Below, one piece after another: positions 7,945 to 20,142 of a DNA stretch of 64,000 nt. The notes beneath the pieces were generated by a model, which made no database searches, was not told where the DNA came from, and worked only from the letters and a program-made list of their open reading frames with translations. The position numbers and the translations under genes were made by a program. How positions within the stretch are numbered: the first letter of the stretch is position 1; each line of letters begins with the position of its first letter. Source of the stretch: Corynespora cassiicola. Taxonomy: Eukaryota > Ascomycota > Dothideomycetes > Pleosporales > Corynesporascaceae. The stretch spans positions 1,116,001 through 1,180,000 of the forward strand of contig JAEUWY010000001.1 in the NCBI GenBank assembly GCA_022059125.1, in the 5' to 3' direction.

Positions 7945-10900
7945 ATGAGTAGCTATTCACCAGGAATTCCAACCTCTTTTGATCCTGCCCTACTTTTGGA
8001 CGCCGAACACGAATTCCTTGAGGCGCCCCTACCCGCGTCGCTGTCCCACTCTGACGCACTCGAAGCATTGCGAGAGTGCATCGCCGAGGATAGAGCCAGA
8101 AAAACGGAGCAGGGAATAGTCATCCAGTACCGTGCCTGGAGACCAACTGAAGCCTTCAGAAGCGAAGGGGAGTATTCGATTGGTACTGCCAGCGCAAAGC
8201 CCTGGCCGGTGTTGAACTAATCGCCGTAGATACACCCTCCAAGCGCCACAGGCAGATCACTGTCAGCCGATTACCGACCGGTTCCTCAATAATAGACGAC
8301 CACGGAATACCATCGTCGCCACCAATAATGCCTCTCCTTTCCTCTCCCATTGCATACCCTTCCAGCTCCGCTCCACAAGCGGCCTCCCCCAAGAAAAGGA
8401 AGCGCCCAGATTCGGAGCGTAGTCCTCTGAAAGATGTTGGCAATAACCAGGGAACGAAAAAGTTTGGTGGCTTTCTCGATGATTCTGACGATGAGGATGA
8501 TCTTGCTGCATTGGAGGAGCACACCCTGAAGAAGAGGGTCATGAATAACATCAGAGACCTTCCCGTCGTACCAGATTACACCCCACCAGCCAGCCAAGAT
8601 GAGATTATGGATCCAGAGTCAATTCCGTTAGAGGAGTTGGACGGGTACTTGAAGACACCATCTCCCACGAAGCGCCCCTCGGTAGCACCCGAGGAGCCTC
8701 CTTCTGCTCAGCCAAAGCGTGGTGTGATAGCAAAAAACGCTGCTGGAAAGCCGTTTTATATCCCAAAAAAGGTTACGCGCGAGGCCGTTTCCTACGAACA
8801 GTTGATTGCATCACGCTCGAAGGTGGTTGAGGGGCGAGCGAGGAAGAGCTATTACGGCATCGACATTCATCGTTTGATGGATGAAGCGAAGGCTCTGGAC
8901 GAGGTCAAAGCTGCCAGGCAGGATGAAGTTCAGAACCAAATTCCTCGCCAGACGGTTGAGCAGCCAGTCTCTGGAAAGAGCAACAAGACCTTGATGTGGA
9001 CCGAGAAATACCGCGCAAAGAAGTTTACAGATCTTGTTGGGGATGAACGTACACATCGATCAGTCCTACGCTGGCTTAAGGGATGGGATCCAATCGTGTT
9101 CCCTGGAGCTGCCAAAGCCAAACCGAAAACGAGGAAAGGCTTCGAGGAAGAAGAACAGCATCACCGCAAAGTGCTATTGTTGACAGGGCCCCCAGGTTTG
9201 GGCAAGACCACATTGGCACATGTTTGCGCCAAGCAGGCAGGCTATGAAGTCCAAGAGATCAACGCTTCTGACGAGCGCAGCCGCGATGTTGTCAAGGGTC
9301 GTATCCGCGACATGGTGGGCACCGAGAACGTGCGTGGCATCAGCTCCAATACTACAAATGGGAAGGTCCGCAAGGCAGGAAAGCCTGTATGTGTTGTTGT
9401 CGACGAAGTCGATGGAGTGGTCAGCGGAAGCGGTGGTGGAGGTGAGGGCGGATTTGTCAAGGCACTCATCGACCTGATCCACTTGGACGAGCGAAACTCC
9501 AAGGCTGTGGGCCAGTCAGCCTCGACAGGTCAAAAGAAGAAGAAGGGCGATAGGTTCCGAATGTTGCGGCCGCTCATTCTCATCTGCAATGATGTTTACC
9601 ACCCCTCTCTACGGCCGCTCCGACAGTCCTCCCTTGCCGAAATCATCCACATCCGCAAACCAGCTTTGAATATGGTCGTCACTCGTATCCATGATGTTTT
9701 CCTCAAAGAAGGCATTCCGTGCGATACGGACGCTGTCCGTCGCCTGTGCGAAGCCACGTGGGGCGTTAGCACGAAGAAGGAAGGCGGTACCGGCAGCGGT
9801 ACCGGAGAGGGCGATATCCGTGGTGTCATGGTCGTCAGCGAGTGGGTTGCTGGTCGCTTCAGGGCCTCTATGGACCCCAAGTCCAAAGATGCCCCCCGAT
9901 TGTCACGGAAGTGGATCGAGGACAACATCACCAATGACCTCAGCCATGGTGGCGGGGCTGCTCGTAGCCTGGGCCGTGGAGGCGTCAAGGATGTAGTCGA
10001 GCGTGTCTTCCGTGAAGGTGCAGGCTTTCCCAAGCAGGCTGAGACAACAGACCTGCGAACTGCGACAACGCGTCAAAAGCAGGGTGTTATCGGTGTTGCT
10101 GAATCTGCCAAACGGCGAGCAATGGAAAGGCTTCGAGAGATGGTAGATACGAGCGGTGATGCTGATCGTGTTGTGACGGGTAAGACGTTTGCATTCTACA
10201 TTCGGTTCTTTTCTAACTTTATCAGACTGTTTCGCTGCATATCCAGAGAAGCCTTTCCAGGACGACACTTTCCTCAGCAAACCGAATACCGCGTATGAAT
10301 GGCTGCACTTCCACGATACACTTTCCTCTGCCGTCCATGGCTCGCAGGAATGGGAGCTCATGCCATATCTCTCACAGTCTGTCCTGGCATTCCACAATCT
10401 TTTTGCGTCACCGCGACAGCAGACTTCGAATAACATGATCGACCCTGATGCGCAAACATCCGTATTCTCTGGCCCCGGGGCTGGCTTCGCTGCTGCAGAG
10501 CAGCTCAAAGCGAACCGCGCTCAGTTGATGGCACTCCAATCAACGCTCAGCCTGCCCTTGACTCGTCTTTTCCGCTCCCCAGAGGAACTCGCCCTCGAGC
10601 TCCTCCCATACGTCCTCCGCATGCTGTCTCCAGACGTCAAACCCGTAATCGTCAACACTGGTGCCTCAGGCACGAAATCGTTTGCCACAGCCTCCGTCCG
10701 CAAAGCCTCAGAAAAAGCTCTAGTCAAGAAAGCTGTCGAAGCCATGGCCGCCACCGGCGTGCGCTTCGAGAGAAGCCGCGTCGAATTCGACGACGCGGCG
10801 AGCCGAAACGGCGGTTGGGTTTTCCGCATGGAGCCGCCCCTCGACTCCCTCGCCACTTTCGAAACGCTCGGAGGCAAAAGGGATGAGAAGGTGCGCTATG

Positions 10901-11241
10901 CAGTCCGCAGCGTGCTGGAAACTGAGTGGAAGAAGGAGAGCGGGCGCATCGAGTTGGAGACGCGGAAGCGTCGCGGCGGACAGCTGGACGACGGCGTCGT
11001 TGAGGAGACCAAGGATGAGGTTGATCCGTTCAAGGCGGCGGAGGCGAACCAGAAGGCTGTCAAGCGGGACTTTTTCGGCAGGGTCATTGTGGAGAAGCCT
11101 CATGTTGAGGGCGAGGCGCGCAAGGCTCCGAAGCAGGTGCTGAGCGGGGATGAGGGCAGGATTTGGGTCAGCTTCCATGAGGGGTTTTCGAATGCGGTGA
11201 GGAAGCCGGTTACGATTGATGAGCTTATGAGGGGGTTGTAA
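7945..11241 (+). CDS. ctf18: Ctf18, large subunit of the alternative replication factor C
   Basis: Ctf18-RFC loads and unloads PCNA during replication and is needed for sister-chromatid cohesion. The three-exon model is 7945-8118, 8160-10179 and 10226-11241, about 1,069 residues. The region before the ATPase is acidic and disordered, with nuclear-type basic runs (KKRKRP). The RFC/AAA+ core begins with LMWTEKYRAKKFTDLVGDE. Walker A is GPPGLGKTT (about 401-409), Walker B VVVDEVDG (about 473), and sensor 1 lies near LILICNDVYHP. The C-terminal VKRDFFGR motif is typical of Ctf18 and separates it from Rfc1; no BRCT domain is present. The last intron (10180-10225) has strong signals (gtaaga, ctaac, cag). 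The first (8119-8159, gtcatc...cag, 41 nt) is weak and rests mainly on frame continuity, so the N-terminal 58 residues are less certain. Confidence 0.92.
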
Positions 11242-11822
11242 AGATGGGTAGGGACTGCAAATGATGATGGTGGGTGATGAGGACATGGCGGGTTACGTCA
11301 ACGTAATATTAGACATATCTCAGTTTTTCTCTTCGTCTGATATGGGCACCATCTTTTGGACTTTGCTACTATGTCACTCAATCAATTTCGTTAAACGCAG
11401 AGCAGTTCTAGCCTCGTTATTCCTGTTGACAGTGGTTATAGTTGGGTGCTAGAATTTTACTTACCTGCACTACACAACTCTAGCACACTGGAGAGGGTTG
11501 GGATTTAGGAAAGTGGGTAGTTGGGGGGAAGGGGCGGGGCGGAGATAGGAGAGAATAGGAGTTAATGGGAGATTCAACTAGAGGGTGGAGGTGTTGGGTT
11601 TGGAAGCTGAGGTGACTTGAGTATTGTGTGAGTATCGCCGTGTTTGAGGGAGAGATATAGCAGAAAGGAAGATCATCACGTGTAAATTTGGCGTTCTTAA
11701 TGTACAAAAGTAGCAGTGATTTTCAGGTTTCGATAATTGATCGCGTCGTGGATTTATGCCCTGCTTTTCCCAATGTTTGGTTTCCCACCGGCATTGGAGT
11801 AGGCTGTTCATGTTAGCAAGGC
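11242..11822. other. Intergenic region between convergent genes
   Basis: No supportable coding sequence. It holds the 3' ends of ctf18 and the Ser/Thr-rich gene. A purine-rich patch lies at 11490-11590. Confidence 0.5.
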
Positions 11823-12269
11823 TCATTTTCCTTTTCTAATACTGCGCCCTACCATGCAGTGGATTAAGTGGGGCTTGTAGACGTTTGTTGTGGAAAATAG
11901 CCCAAGACAGTTTGGGTGTGAGAAGGTGGCTAGGGATGGCAGTATCGACGGCCTCGAGATGGTGGACGAACTGAAAGAAAATGGGGTCAATGAAGTTGAC
12001 GATTTAGTAGTTGAACTCGACGAATACGTAGATGTCGGTCTTTTAGTTGAGGATGATGTAGAACTGGGCTTCGAGCTTGATGAAGAACTAGATGTAGAGG
12101 TGAGTCTTGGTGTGGAAGATGAGCTTCGAGCGGTGGCCACGGGTGAAGATCTCGAAGATGATGAGGATGAAGTCAATCGTGTGGTAGTAGAAGAAGGCCT
12201 CGGCGTTAAAGTCTGTGCTAAGAGAGATAAGGGAAGAGAAAAGTAGATCAAGAGCTGAAGGATGAACAT
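11823..12269 (-). CDS. Small Ser/Thr-rich secreted protein (hypothetical)
   Basis: From the ATG at 12269 the 148-residue frame starts with a good signal peptide (MFILQLLIYFSLPLSLLAQ). About 85 residues of serine/threonine-rich low-complexity sequence follow (TTTRLTSSSSSS-like), typical of O-mannosylated wall proteins. The C-terminus has a short non-repetitive segment with two cysteines (PNCLGLF and IHCMVG). An in-frame upstream ATG at 12350 would bury the signal peptide, so the internal start is preferred. The plus strand is also open across most of this interval but encodes an acidic mirror image of the serine codons. No family is recognised and expression is unproven. Confidence 0.45.
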   Translation of the reverse strand: MFILQLLIYFSLPLSLLAQTLTPRPSSTTTRLTSSSSSSRSSPVATARSSSSTPRLTSTSSSSSSSKPSSTSSSTKRPTSTYSSSSTTKSSTSLTPFSFSSSTISRPSILPSLATFSHPNCLGLFSTTNVYKPHLIHCMVGRSIRKGK

Positions 12270-13820
12270 CTTGGGTGTGGGGCTAGAGCAAGCTTTCCTG
12301 CCTGGTGGGTGGTGATATGTTTGTTGAGGCGGGCACGCCACTTTAATCACTCTAATACACTTGGTTATCTCAAATCAATCAGTCTGTATGTAGCATGTGC
12401 CATTTTCTTTCATAATGCTGAAAGTTTATTGGGGGCACAATTGTCACATTCCACAGATACCTGCTTCAGATGCTAAGGATATCAGCATTAGCAAGAATAT
12501 GATTGGACTTGGAGGCATATATCACATGTCAGCACTGCAGCTCGCTTCAATCAATAAGCCAACAAGTACAAATACGAGAAAACTTGGGGAAACTCATCAG
12601 ATATAATCTTTACATTTTTCAACAGGACGAGACTGATGCCACGGTGGCATGGATGCCGGCAAGTATCCATACGTAGGTACGATAAGTAAAGACAGTAGCT
12701 AAGATTGTTTCGTCTGTGTTCATTCGTCGCACTTTCTGCATTTCTAGTGTTAGGGAGTTTTGCAAGTAACGGGCCCCTGGAAGCATCCCAGCAGCACCAA
12801 GTCTCCCAAAACCACTTTCCACTACTTTCCACACTTTCCAGGATTTTCCCAACCCGGAAGGTATGGAAACGCTTCACTGAATTTCATCTAGAGAAGCTGG
12901 AATGCGCTAGCAACATTCATTGCGCTGGCATGTGTAGCCGTGCCGTGGGAGAGCATGTCGTCGACCCTACAACTATGGCCAGGCCTGCCGGGTTGAGAAA
13001 GATACCATGTGCTACAATCCACACTTTCTGTAATCTCCTTCCTATTCGGGAAGGTTCAATTATCTAATTTTCACCGAGTCTCACTGAGGCGCCTTGCCAA
13101 CAAGCAAACGAAGGCTGCAAGGTCCCCAGGAATGAAGGCAGGCCGCTGGCCAAGAAAGGAAAGCGACATCGCAGCCTCGCAGCCCAGGATCCTCGTATTT
13201 TCCGAGGTTTCCTGGACTGCAATCGACACGTTGCTACAAGTGCCAACCTAGGAAGGTTCTTTTCACTGATTCATCTCATCATACTGTCGCATTTCTCAGG
13301 AAACGTTGCATGCAGTCAATCTGTCTTGCAGTGTCGATGTGTAAAAAGTGAGGAATGTGCGCACGGACCAAGTGACAAGGGAGGCGCAGCTCACCATGAC
13401 CAAAAGCGGCCGGAAATCGGACTGCTTTCGACGCTTTTCCCAAGGTTGCCTGTTTGGGGATACCTCGGGAGTGGAACGGGATGATAGTCTAGACTTTGTT
13501 CAACAAGGGTTCGGACAGAATGTGGGTTTTGGTTGAGGGCTGTGAGTTTGGGTGTGATCCACATGGGCTGCCCAACGGGTGACCGGCGAAGCACCGAGGC
13601 ACTCAGGCATCACCATCGGAGAAGCAATTAGGGTTGGAAATTTGAATGAACAATGCGCCTTGCCGAACAAATGCCGTATCCAGACGCCGAAAACAAATAC
13701 AAGAGGTATCGTGCCCAACCATATATCCATGCCAGCCCAGGCTTCAACGCCCATCATCATCATGAAACAGCATGCAGAACCCAACCGTTCAAAGCCGGCC
13801 GACCCGGCGAACCGCCATAC
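12270..13820. other. Intergenic region, no clear gene
   Basis: Short open frames on both strands lack motifs. One at 12705-13067 resembles a signal peptide but has no ATG. CCTTCC/GGAAGG and TTTCCA motifs recur between about 12820 and 13260. Confidence 0.45.
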
Positions 13821-14523
13821 CTACAACGTACGCCAGAAATAGTTGGTATAGAAGTGGCGCGAGAACTTGGGATCGATGTTGACGACGTGCACGTCACCCT
13901 TGGCCACGTTACGGATGACAGCCTTGTTGTACTGGCCCGTGGTCGGATCGGCCTCGACATCGATGCCCAGCGTGCGGTAAACCTTGAGCTTGAGCCTGTG
14001 AGTCGGTTGTTAGCATTTCCCCTGCAAAAATGGAAGCAGACCAGGCCAACATACACATTCGCATCTTCACTGGCGCCCCTATCCCTCTCGACGCCCTCGA
14101 CTCCCTCCTCGTCCAGCTCTCCCAGTGTGCCCTCTAGCCGTTGCAACTCGCTCTGCAGCCTTTCGCCCTCAATCTCCAAGTCGGAAGCCTGCTTCGCAAT
14201 CTTGAACTTTTCTGTGTCGAGGCGCAGGATCTCGGAAGCGTGGGTCGTGGGGTTGTGCTGGGAGAGGGTGTGGTTGTGGTTGCTGGAGAGGGTCTGGTGG
14301 GTGCGCGACAGCTTTTGCAGCGTCGAGCTGAGCGAATCGAGGTGTTGGGTGCGGAATTGGGAGAGTGTAGAGAGTGAGTCGTTGATTCGAAGGAGTGAAT
14401 CCTTGTCGTTGTCGAGTTTGAAATGCGTGGTGCATTGCGCGATGAGCTGTGGTGGTGAGCACGGTGTAGGGTGAGGGAATGCGAGGAGGTACATACGGCG
14501 GCGGGATCCTCGTCGAGAAGCAT
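13821..14523 (-). CDS. spc24: Spc24, Ndc80-complex kinetochore subunit
   Basis: Spc24 pairs with Spc25 to anchor the Ndc80 complex to the inner kinetochore. Exons on the minus strand are 14497-14523, 14055-14446 and 13821-13995, giving 197 residues. Introns use gtatgt donors and cacag ends. The protein starts MLLDEDPAA, followed by a long coiled coil (about 25-130, with HASEILRLDTEKFKIAKQAS) and a short globular RWD-type C-terminal domain (LKVYRTLGID, NKAVIRN, GDVHVVNIDPKFSRHF, NYFW). All are hallmarks of fungal Spc24, and the length is normal. It is transcribed divergently from fis1, with 349 bp between the ATGs. Confidence 0.95.
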
Positions 14524-14872
14524 GTTGCAGTTTTTGCTAGTATCGAGTGCGTATTCGTATCAAGCTCCAACAACTATTCGTTCGAAAGCGATCAAGGTGT
14601 GCCAAAGTGAGGGGTGTGTGCAGTGGGAGGGTCGCGATGCAAAAGTGGTGTTGTTCAGTGTTTTGGTGGTCTGTGCGCGCATGGCAACCGCGCGGAGCTC
14701 CCGCCACGGTCGGCGCCACGGACAGCCGAGCCACACCAGCAACAGGTTACGTCAAGCCGCAAAGTCACCCGGACCCCATTTCACGAGACATCAGCCCTCG
14801 TTTGCGATCCACGCCCTACACGTCGCCCGCTCAATCTGCTACGCATCACAATCACCGCTCTATACGCACACC
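14524..14872. promoter_or_regulatory. Shared spc24-fis1 divergent promoter
   Basis: These 349 bp separate the two start codons and must carry both 5' leaders and promoters. The sequence is GC-rich in the middle and C/T-rich on the fis1 side. No TATA box was recognised. Confidence 0.7.
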
Positions 14873-15440
<568 letters not shown>

Positions 15441-16379
15441 ACTGACGGTGGCATGTGGAGGAGCGATATAATAGGGAGCAGTGATTTTGTGGGAGCTTGC
15501 ATCGGCGTTGGCGGTTGATCTGGCATTGGGCTGGCTGTATCATTACTGCGGTCTCTCGGTTTGCACACACGGGACGATTCATCTTAATCACATTGAAGCT
15601 ACAGCTCCGCACTTGACGCCGTGTCACACACAAAGGGAGTCGATGCCGGCTGACTGGCAAAACGTGTCGATGGGCCGGACGGTGAGTAATATGCCAGCGG
15701 CAGAAGCAGATAGAAGGCGGCAGAAGGCCCTGCGGAAAGCGCACAAGTGGCGAGACAAACAGAGGGCACGGCAAGGCTCGAAGACAATCGCCTCGTCTCG
15801 CCAGACAATCTGCCCCAAAGGTCAGCATACGCCCATCCCGGACCGTTGATCTGGACCCTGTATCCCCCCTCTACCTGCACCGCGAACGTCGTCGGCCATC
15901 TCAACAGCCCGTACCAGCCAGTAGCCGCCGCTTCGGCCCATTCTCGGCCAAGTCGTGCCCTGACCATCGCTTCCGCCCGCGGGCGCCGTCAACGTCACCA
16001 GCCGAGCGAGCAGCTCCAGTCACCCAGAAACCCCAAAAAGTTGTCCCTCTCTTCTCCCTCTCCCGCCGCGGCCCCTCACTGACCACCGCAAAGCACCTCC
16101 CACGCTGCGCGTTGCATTGGGTCACTCGCCTCCGCTGCCTTGCGCGCCCGCCGCCACAGACCGGTCATCGCGCGAGGCGCATGACGCTGCAGCCGTGAAC
16201 CTGCGCCTGCTCCAGCTTGGTCTTGGATCCGCTTTCCCAGTCACTGCTGCTGCTGCTGCTGACTACACGCTGTGAGTTCGCCGCCGCCGCCGCCCGCCGT
16301 GTGCTTCCTTTACTCAAACAGTCCAGGCCGAGTGTTCTCGCCATCTTTCTTGGTCTCTTTGCACCATCTTTCCGCCACC
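15441..16379. other. Intergenic region, GC-rich leader side
   Basis: No supportable gene. The second half is GC-rich and contains (CTG)n around 16248-16262 and CCGCCG runs around 16280-16295, just before the RING gene. These are probably its promoter and leader. Confidence 0.5.
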
Positions 16380-17960
16380 ATGGACCAATCGCAGACCCCG
16401 CAGCCGGCGCAGACCCCGTCGCAGAGGCCCGGCCACCGCGACCTGATGTACTGCCACGAGTGCGAGAACGAGTGGTACCGGGATGAGCATGGCTTGCAAT
16501 GCAACGAATGCGGCTCCGACTTTACAGAAATTGTATGCTTGCATCTCGGCTTTGTCAGCCCTGCGACAGGGCCGACAGAGTGAACATGTCCAAGAAACAA
16601 GCCTGACTAACACGACCCGTAGATTGAAGACGATAATGATCCCCGCGATCAACACATGCTCGACCATGACCACGATCACGACGATGACAACGAGAGCATG
16701 CCCTCGCTCGAAGAAGCCCCACGTTCGATGGGCCACAACTATCCCCAAGGTCGCAATCCGTGGGCAGACGATGACCCCGATGAGGCCGACATCAGCAACG
16801 TACAGTGGAGGCAGCTTGGCCCTGGCAGATTCAACGTGACCATGGTGCGTACATTATCTCCGGCAGACCTGGGGCGCGGTGGTGCGGGGGGTGGGGCCAT
16901 CGGCGGTTTCGCAGCTCTCCTCAACAACCTCATCGGAAGCGGGCGCCAGCAGCTGGACCAAGGAGAGCACCAGCACGAGCACCAACAAGGCGAAGGCCAG
17001 GATGACAGAGAGGGGGGAGGAGACCATCACCCACGATCCAACTCTGGATCAGGAACCTTGCCTGGGGGGAATCGGTTCACGTACACGGCGAGTGCACGGC
17101 TACACCCGCGGGATCCTGACCACCCTGGACCTCGCCTGGAGCCCGTCGATGAACTGAACAAGTAAATATCCCCACGTCGATTTGACAAAGCAACTGCTAA
17201 TAGTGACAGTGTCCTCGCAGGCCTCATGGCCGCATTTGGCGAACCTCCTGGTCCTCATGGTCCTCATGGTCCTCATCACCACCACCACGATCACGATCAC
17301 GATCACATGGACCATGATCATCCGCTTCGCTTCAACCCCCTCATGGGATTCTTCGCCAGCGCTTTCCCCGGAATGGGTGGGGGCCAGATGGGCGACTTTG
17401 TCTATTCCCAAGAGGGGCTCGACCGCATCATCTCGCAGCTCATGGAGCAAAACGCCACCAGCAATGCCCCACCCCCCGCAACGCAAGAGGCCATCGATTC
17501 TCTCACGCGCAAGCCTGTTACGGAGAGTATGCTCGGCCCCGAAGGTCGCGCTGAGTGCAGCATCTGTATGGACGAGGTGAATCTCGGCGAGGAGGTTACA
17601 GAGCTGCCCTGCCATCATTGGTTCCACCATCAGTGTGTAGCCGCGTGGTTGAAGGAGCATGACACGTGCCCCCACTGTAGGAAGGGCATCACGAAGCGGG
17701 ACGAGAACAAGGCGGGCAACAACAATGACAACAATGGTCCTGGCGGTAACAACGCTGGCAACGATACTGGTTCGGGCTCGGGCTATGATTCCAACCCCAG
17801 CCGTAGTATGCCCGGTGCTTTTGATGCTGCCGAGGATAGCACGTCTTCAAACCCCTTCACCACAGCAGGTTCGCCTGGACAGCACAACGCAGCAGCTTCT
17901 GTCGAAAACACTGGGGGGATGGGCGTGAGGTTGCGGGGTTGGTTTGAGCCTCAGAGGTGA
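16380..17960 (+). CDS. RING-H2 E3 ubiquitin ligase, RNF115/RNF126-like
   Basis: Exons 16380-16532, 16623-17161 and 17210-17960 encode 480 residues. The N-terminus has a zinc-ribbon with cysteines 25, 28, 41 and 44 (YCHECENEW...CNECGSDF), as in RNF115/126 ligases, where it binds ubiquitin. The C-terminal half carries a full RING-H2 finger at about 347-387 (CSICMDE...CHHWFHHQC...CPHC). Between them are acidic and histidine-rich disordered stretches: HDHDHDD runs near residue 60, and GPHGPHGPHHHHHDHDHDH near 245-265. The tail is Asn/Gly/Ser-rich. By family it transfers ubiquitin with an E2; the targets are unknown. The His/Asp tracts could bind metal, which is inference. Confidence 0.9.
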
Positions 17961-20142
17961 AATGCCCTGAGTCAAGCTAACCACTTCTCTTTTGATGTTA
18001 GGACGACCCGGACGGCGTGGCTCGACGTTCGCTCTTGTGCTAGTGGGACATGGAAACGTCGTTCTCTTCCTCTTGAGACGTCAGACCAGTCACGGATGAC
18101 GCTGTCGTCGCCACAGGGTTCACTATCGAGCCAGTTTTTCTTTTTCCATGGGCTGGCAGTCTTCATGTTCATATTTTGCGGTTTCCTAGGCCATTCTGCC
18201 ATTGCATGTCGCGGCGTTTGGGAAAGCAACGGAGCGCAGGCGAAGGTCGGGGAGTCTGGAGGATGCTTTTCCAGCGGGCTCGGCACATAGAGGCGCTTGT
18301 ATAATGCTATGGTGGGACTGAGACGGGCCCATAAATTTTTCTGGATTGGGCCCGGTCTGGTCTGTTCAACGATGCAAAGAAAATCCTTCCCTCGGTAATG
18401 CAATTGCGTGCTGTGGCCATGTGAAGTGTGCGTGATGGATGGAGCGCAGAGCGGGTTCGGCGCATCGCTGGGGGCAGATGGCGGTAAGCAACTAAGCGCT
18501 GGGGGGAAGACGAAAGAACCGGAGGGGGTGACGCATCAGAGGACATGGGCTTGCGGAGTGCAGACCCCAATTGGGCCGCCAGGCTGGTAGATGATAAGAC
18601 TCTTCTCTCACGATGGGAAAGCGTCATAGTGCCAGCTGTTCACCGTGGCAACCGGCGGCACTTTTGGGCGGAAAAGAGAGAGATGGCTGGGGAGGGCCAG
18701 GCCAGGTGATGGTGAGTGGTGATGGGTGGGTTGTTGGTCGCGGGCTTGGCCGGTGGAGCTGTGGCTGGTGGGGTGGGCGTGTCACGGCCCACACCGCTCG
18801 CTCGCTTTACGGTAAATTGATTACGAGGCGAGGCGGCGGGTGCGCGGAGCGGGATGGTGATGCAGCCGCGCGCGGGATAGGTAGGCTATGCAGGTGAGGT
18901 GCATGCAGTGCGGTGCGGTGCAGTGCAGTGCAGTGCAGTGCAGTGCCAGCTGTCGCGAGAGAGAGAGAGACTCGACTGCCGTCCTGACGCTGGAGATTGA
19001 ATGGGAGGGTTGGGCAGAGTCGTCAGCGGTCGGACAGGCTCAGTGTGATTGACGCAGTCTCGATGCCACTTCACCGACTCGAGCGGCGATAGGGCGGCTT
19101 AGCAATGACAAATGGAGCAGAGTCGGTGTATTTGGGGAGGTGATGGACAGCGCGGCCACACTTCCACTCGCCAATGCGGCGGCAGGGCTCCGTCTGCGGA
19201 CGTAGCAGAAGCCGACAACGCATCACTCGCCCTGGTCCCCCTCGCGCGGAATGCCCGGCATGGCAGCGTTGGCCTCGCTCCCCTCTAGCCGCCGCCGTCA
19301 TGTCATTGCCCTTCTGCTGCCTCCCTCGGCGTGCGGTTGGGCGCAAAGGGTGCTCAGGATGGGGGTGGGCGGCGCTGGCAAGCAGCCCCCGGGGCGTGGA
19401 GCTCGGAGCTGGGAGCTGTCTGGTACGTGAAAGGCTGCCTCGTGGTGCCTGAGACGAGACAACCAAGGAACGCGAGAGGGTCCTGCAGGGCAACTGGAGC
19501 TTGAGACCGGTTCGCATAAGGCGAGTACAGGCTTGGGAGGGGCGCGCTGTAAACATTGCATGCGCGAGAGTCAAAAGGCCATGAGGGTGCACGCCGGGCC
19601 ATGCGTGGCCATCCCATCGCCCATCAGTCTGTCAATTCATCGATTCACCATCTCATCGTACATCGGCCCACGCGCATGCACACACGCATCCGCATACGCA
19701 TCTCAACGAAACGTGCCCGAGCCTGCGCATATCTATAGGGAGCCTGCCGCCCGCCACCCCAGGAGACGCTGCTCAATTGCATTTGCATCCGCTGGCACTG
19801 CTGGCGCTGGCACCCTCAGCACCTCGTCAGAGCTTCCCTCGCCCCCTCGCCCCCCTCGACGGCCTCCCGCGCCTCCTGTTGCTTTCTGCAGCCTCACGCG
19901 ACTCGGGGGGTACTACGTGCGGGCGTGTGATTGGAGCCGCCGTCACCACTTTTTTTCTGCAGCCTGCAGCCTGCAGTTGCATGCATCCGGGGCGTGTTGT
20001 GCTCGTACATAAAGGCCATACCCTACGCCGTGCTTGCTCCCGCGCCGACCCCTCTCGCTTGAGAGAATCAGGAAAGATTGATAAAGATTTTATTCGCTAG
20101 GAGTGTATTGGTACCCGTGTGCACTGAGCTCCATAACCCACC
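17961..20142. other. Long GC-rich intergenic region
   Basis: About 2.2 kb with no supportable gene. It holds a pentanucleotide microsatellite (see 18906-18970). Scattered GC-rich open frames are low-complexity. The last 300 bp are C/T-rich and probably form the promoter of the coiled-coil gene. Confidence 0.5.
18906..18970. repeat. Pentanucleotide (CRGTG)8 microsatellite followed by (GA)7
   Basis: Eight adjacent CRGTG units (18906-18945; units 2 and 3 carry G at the second base) are followed after 11 bases by seven GA units (18957-18970). Confidence 0.9.

Noticed and set aside
11890..12246. 118-codon acidic plus-strand frame
   Set aside because: It is the complement of serine/threonine codons in the minus-strand secreted protein, which has a proper signal peptide.
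12705..13067. Signal-peptide-like frame with several cysteines
   Set aside because: The frame begins at TTG directly after a stop, with no ATG before the hydrophobic stretch and no usable splice acceptor seen.
13653..14474. 273-codon plus-strand frame over spc24
   Set aside because: The minus strand spells a complete, correctly spliced Spc24. The plus frame has no family features.
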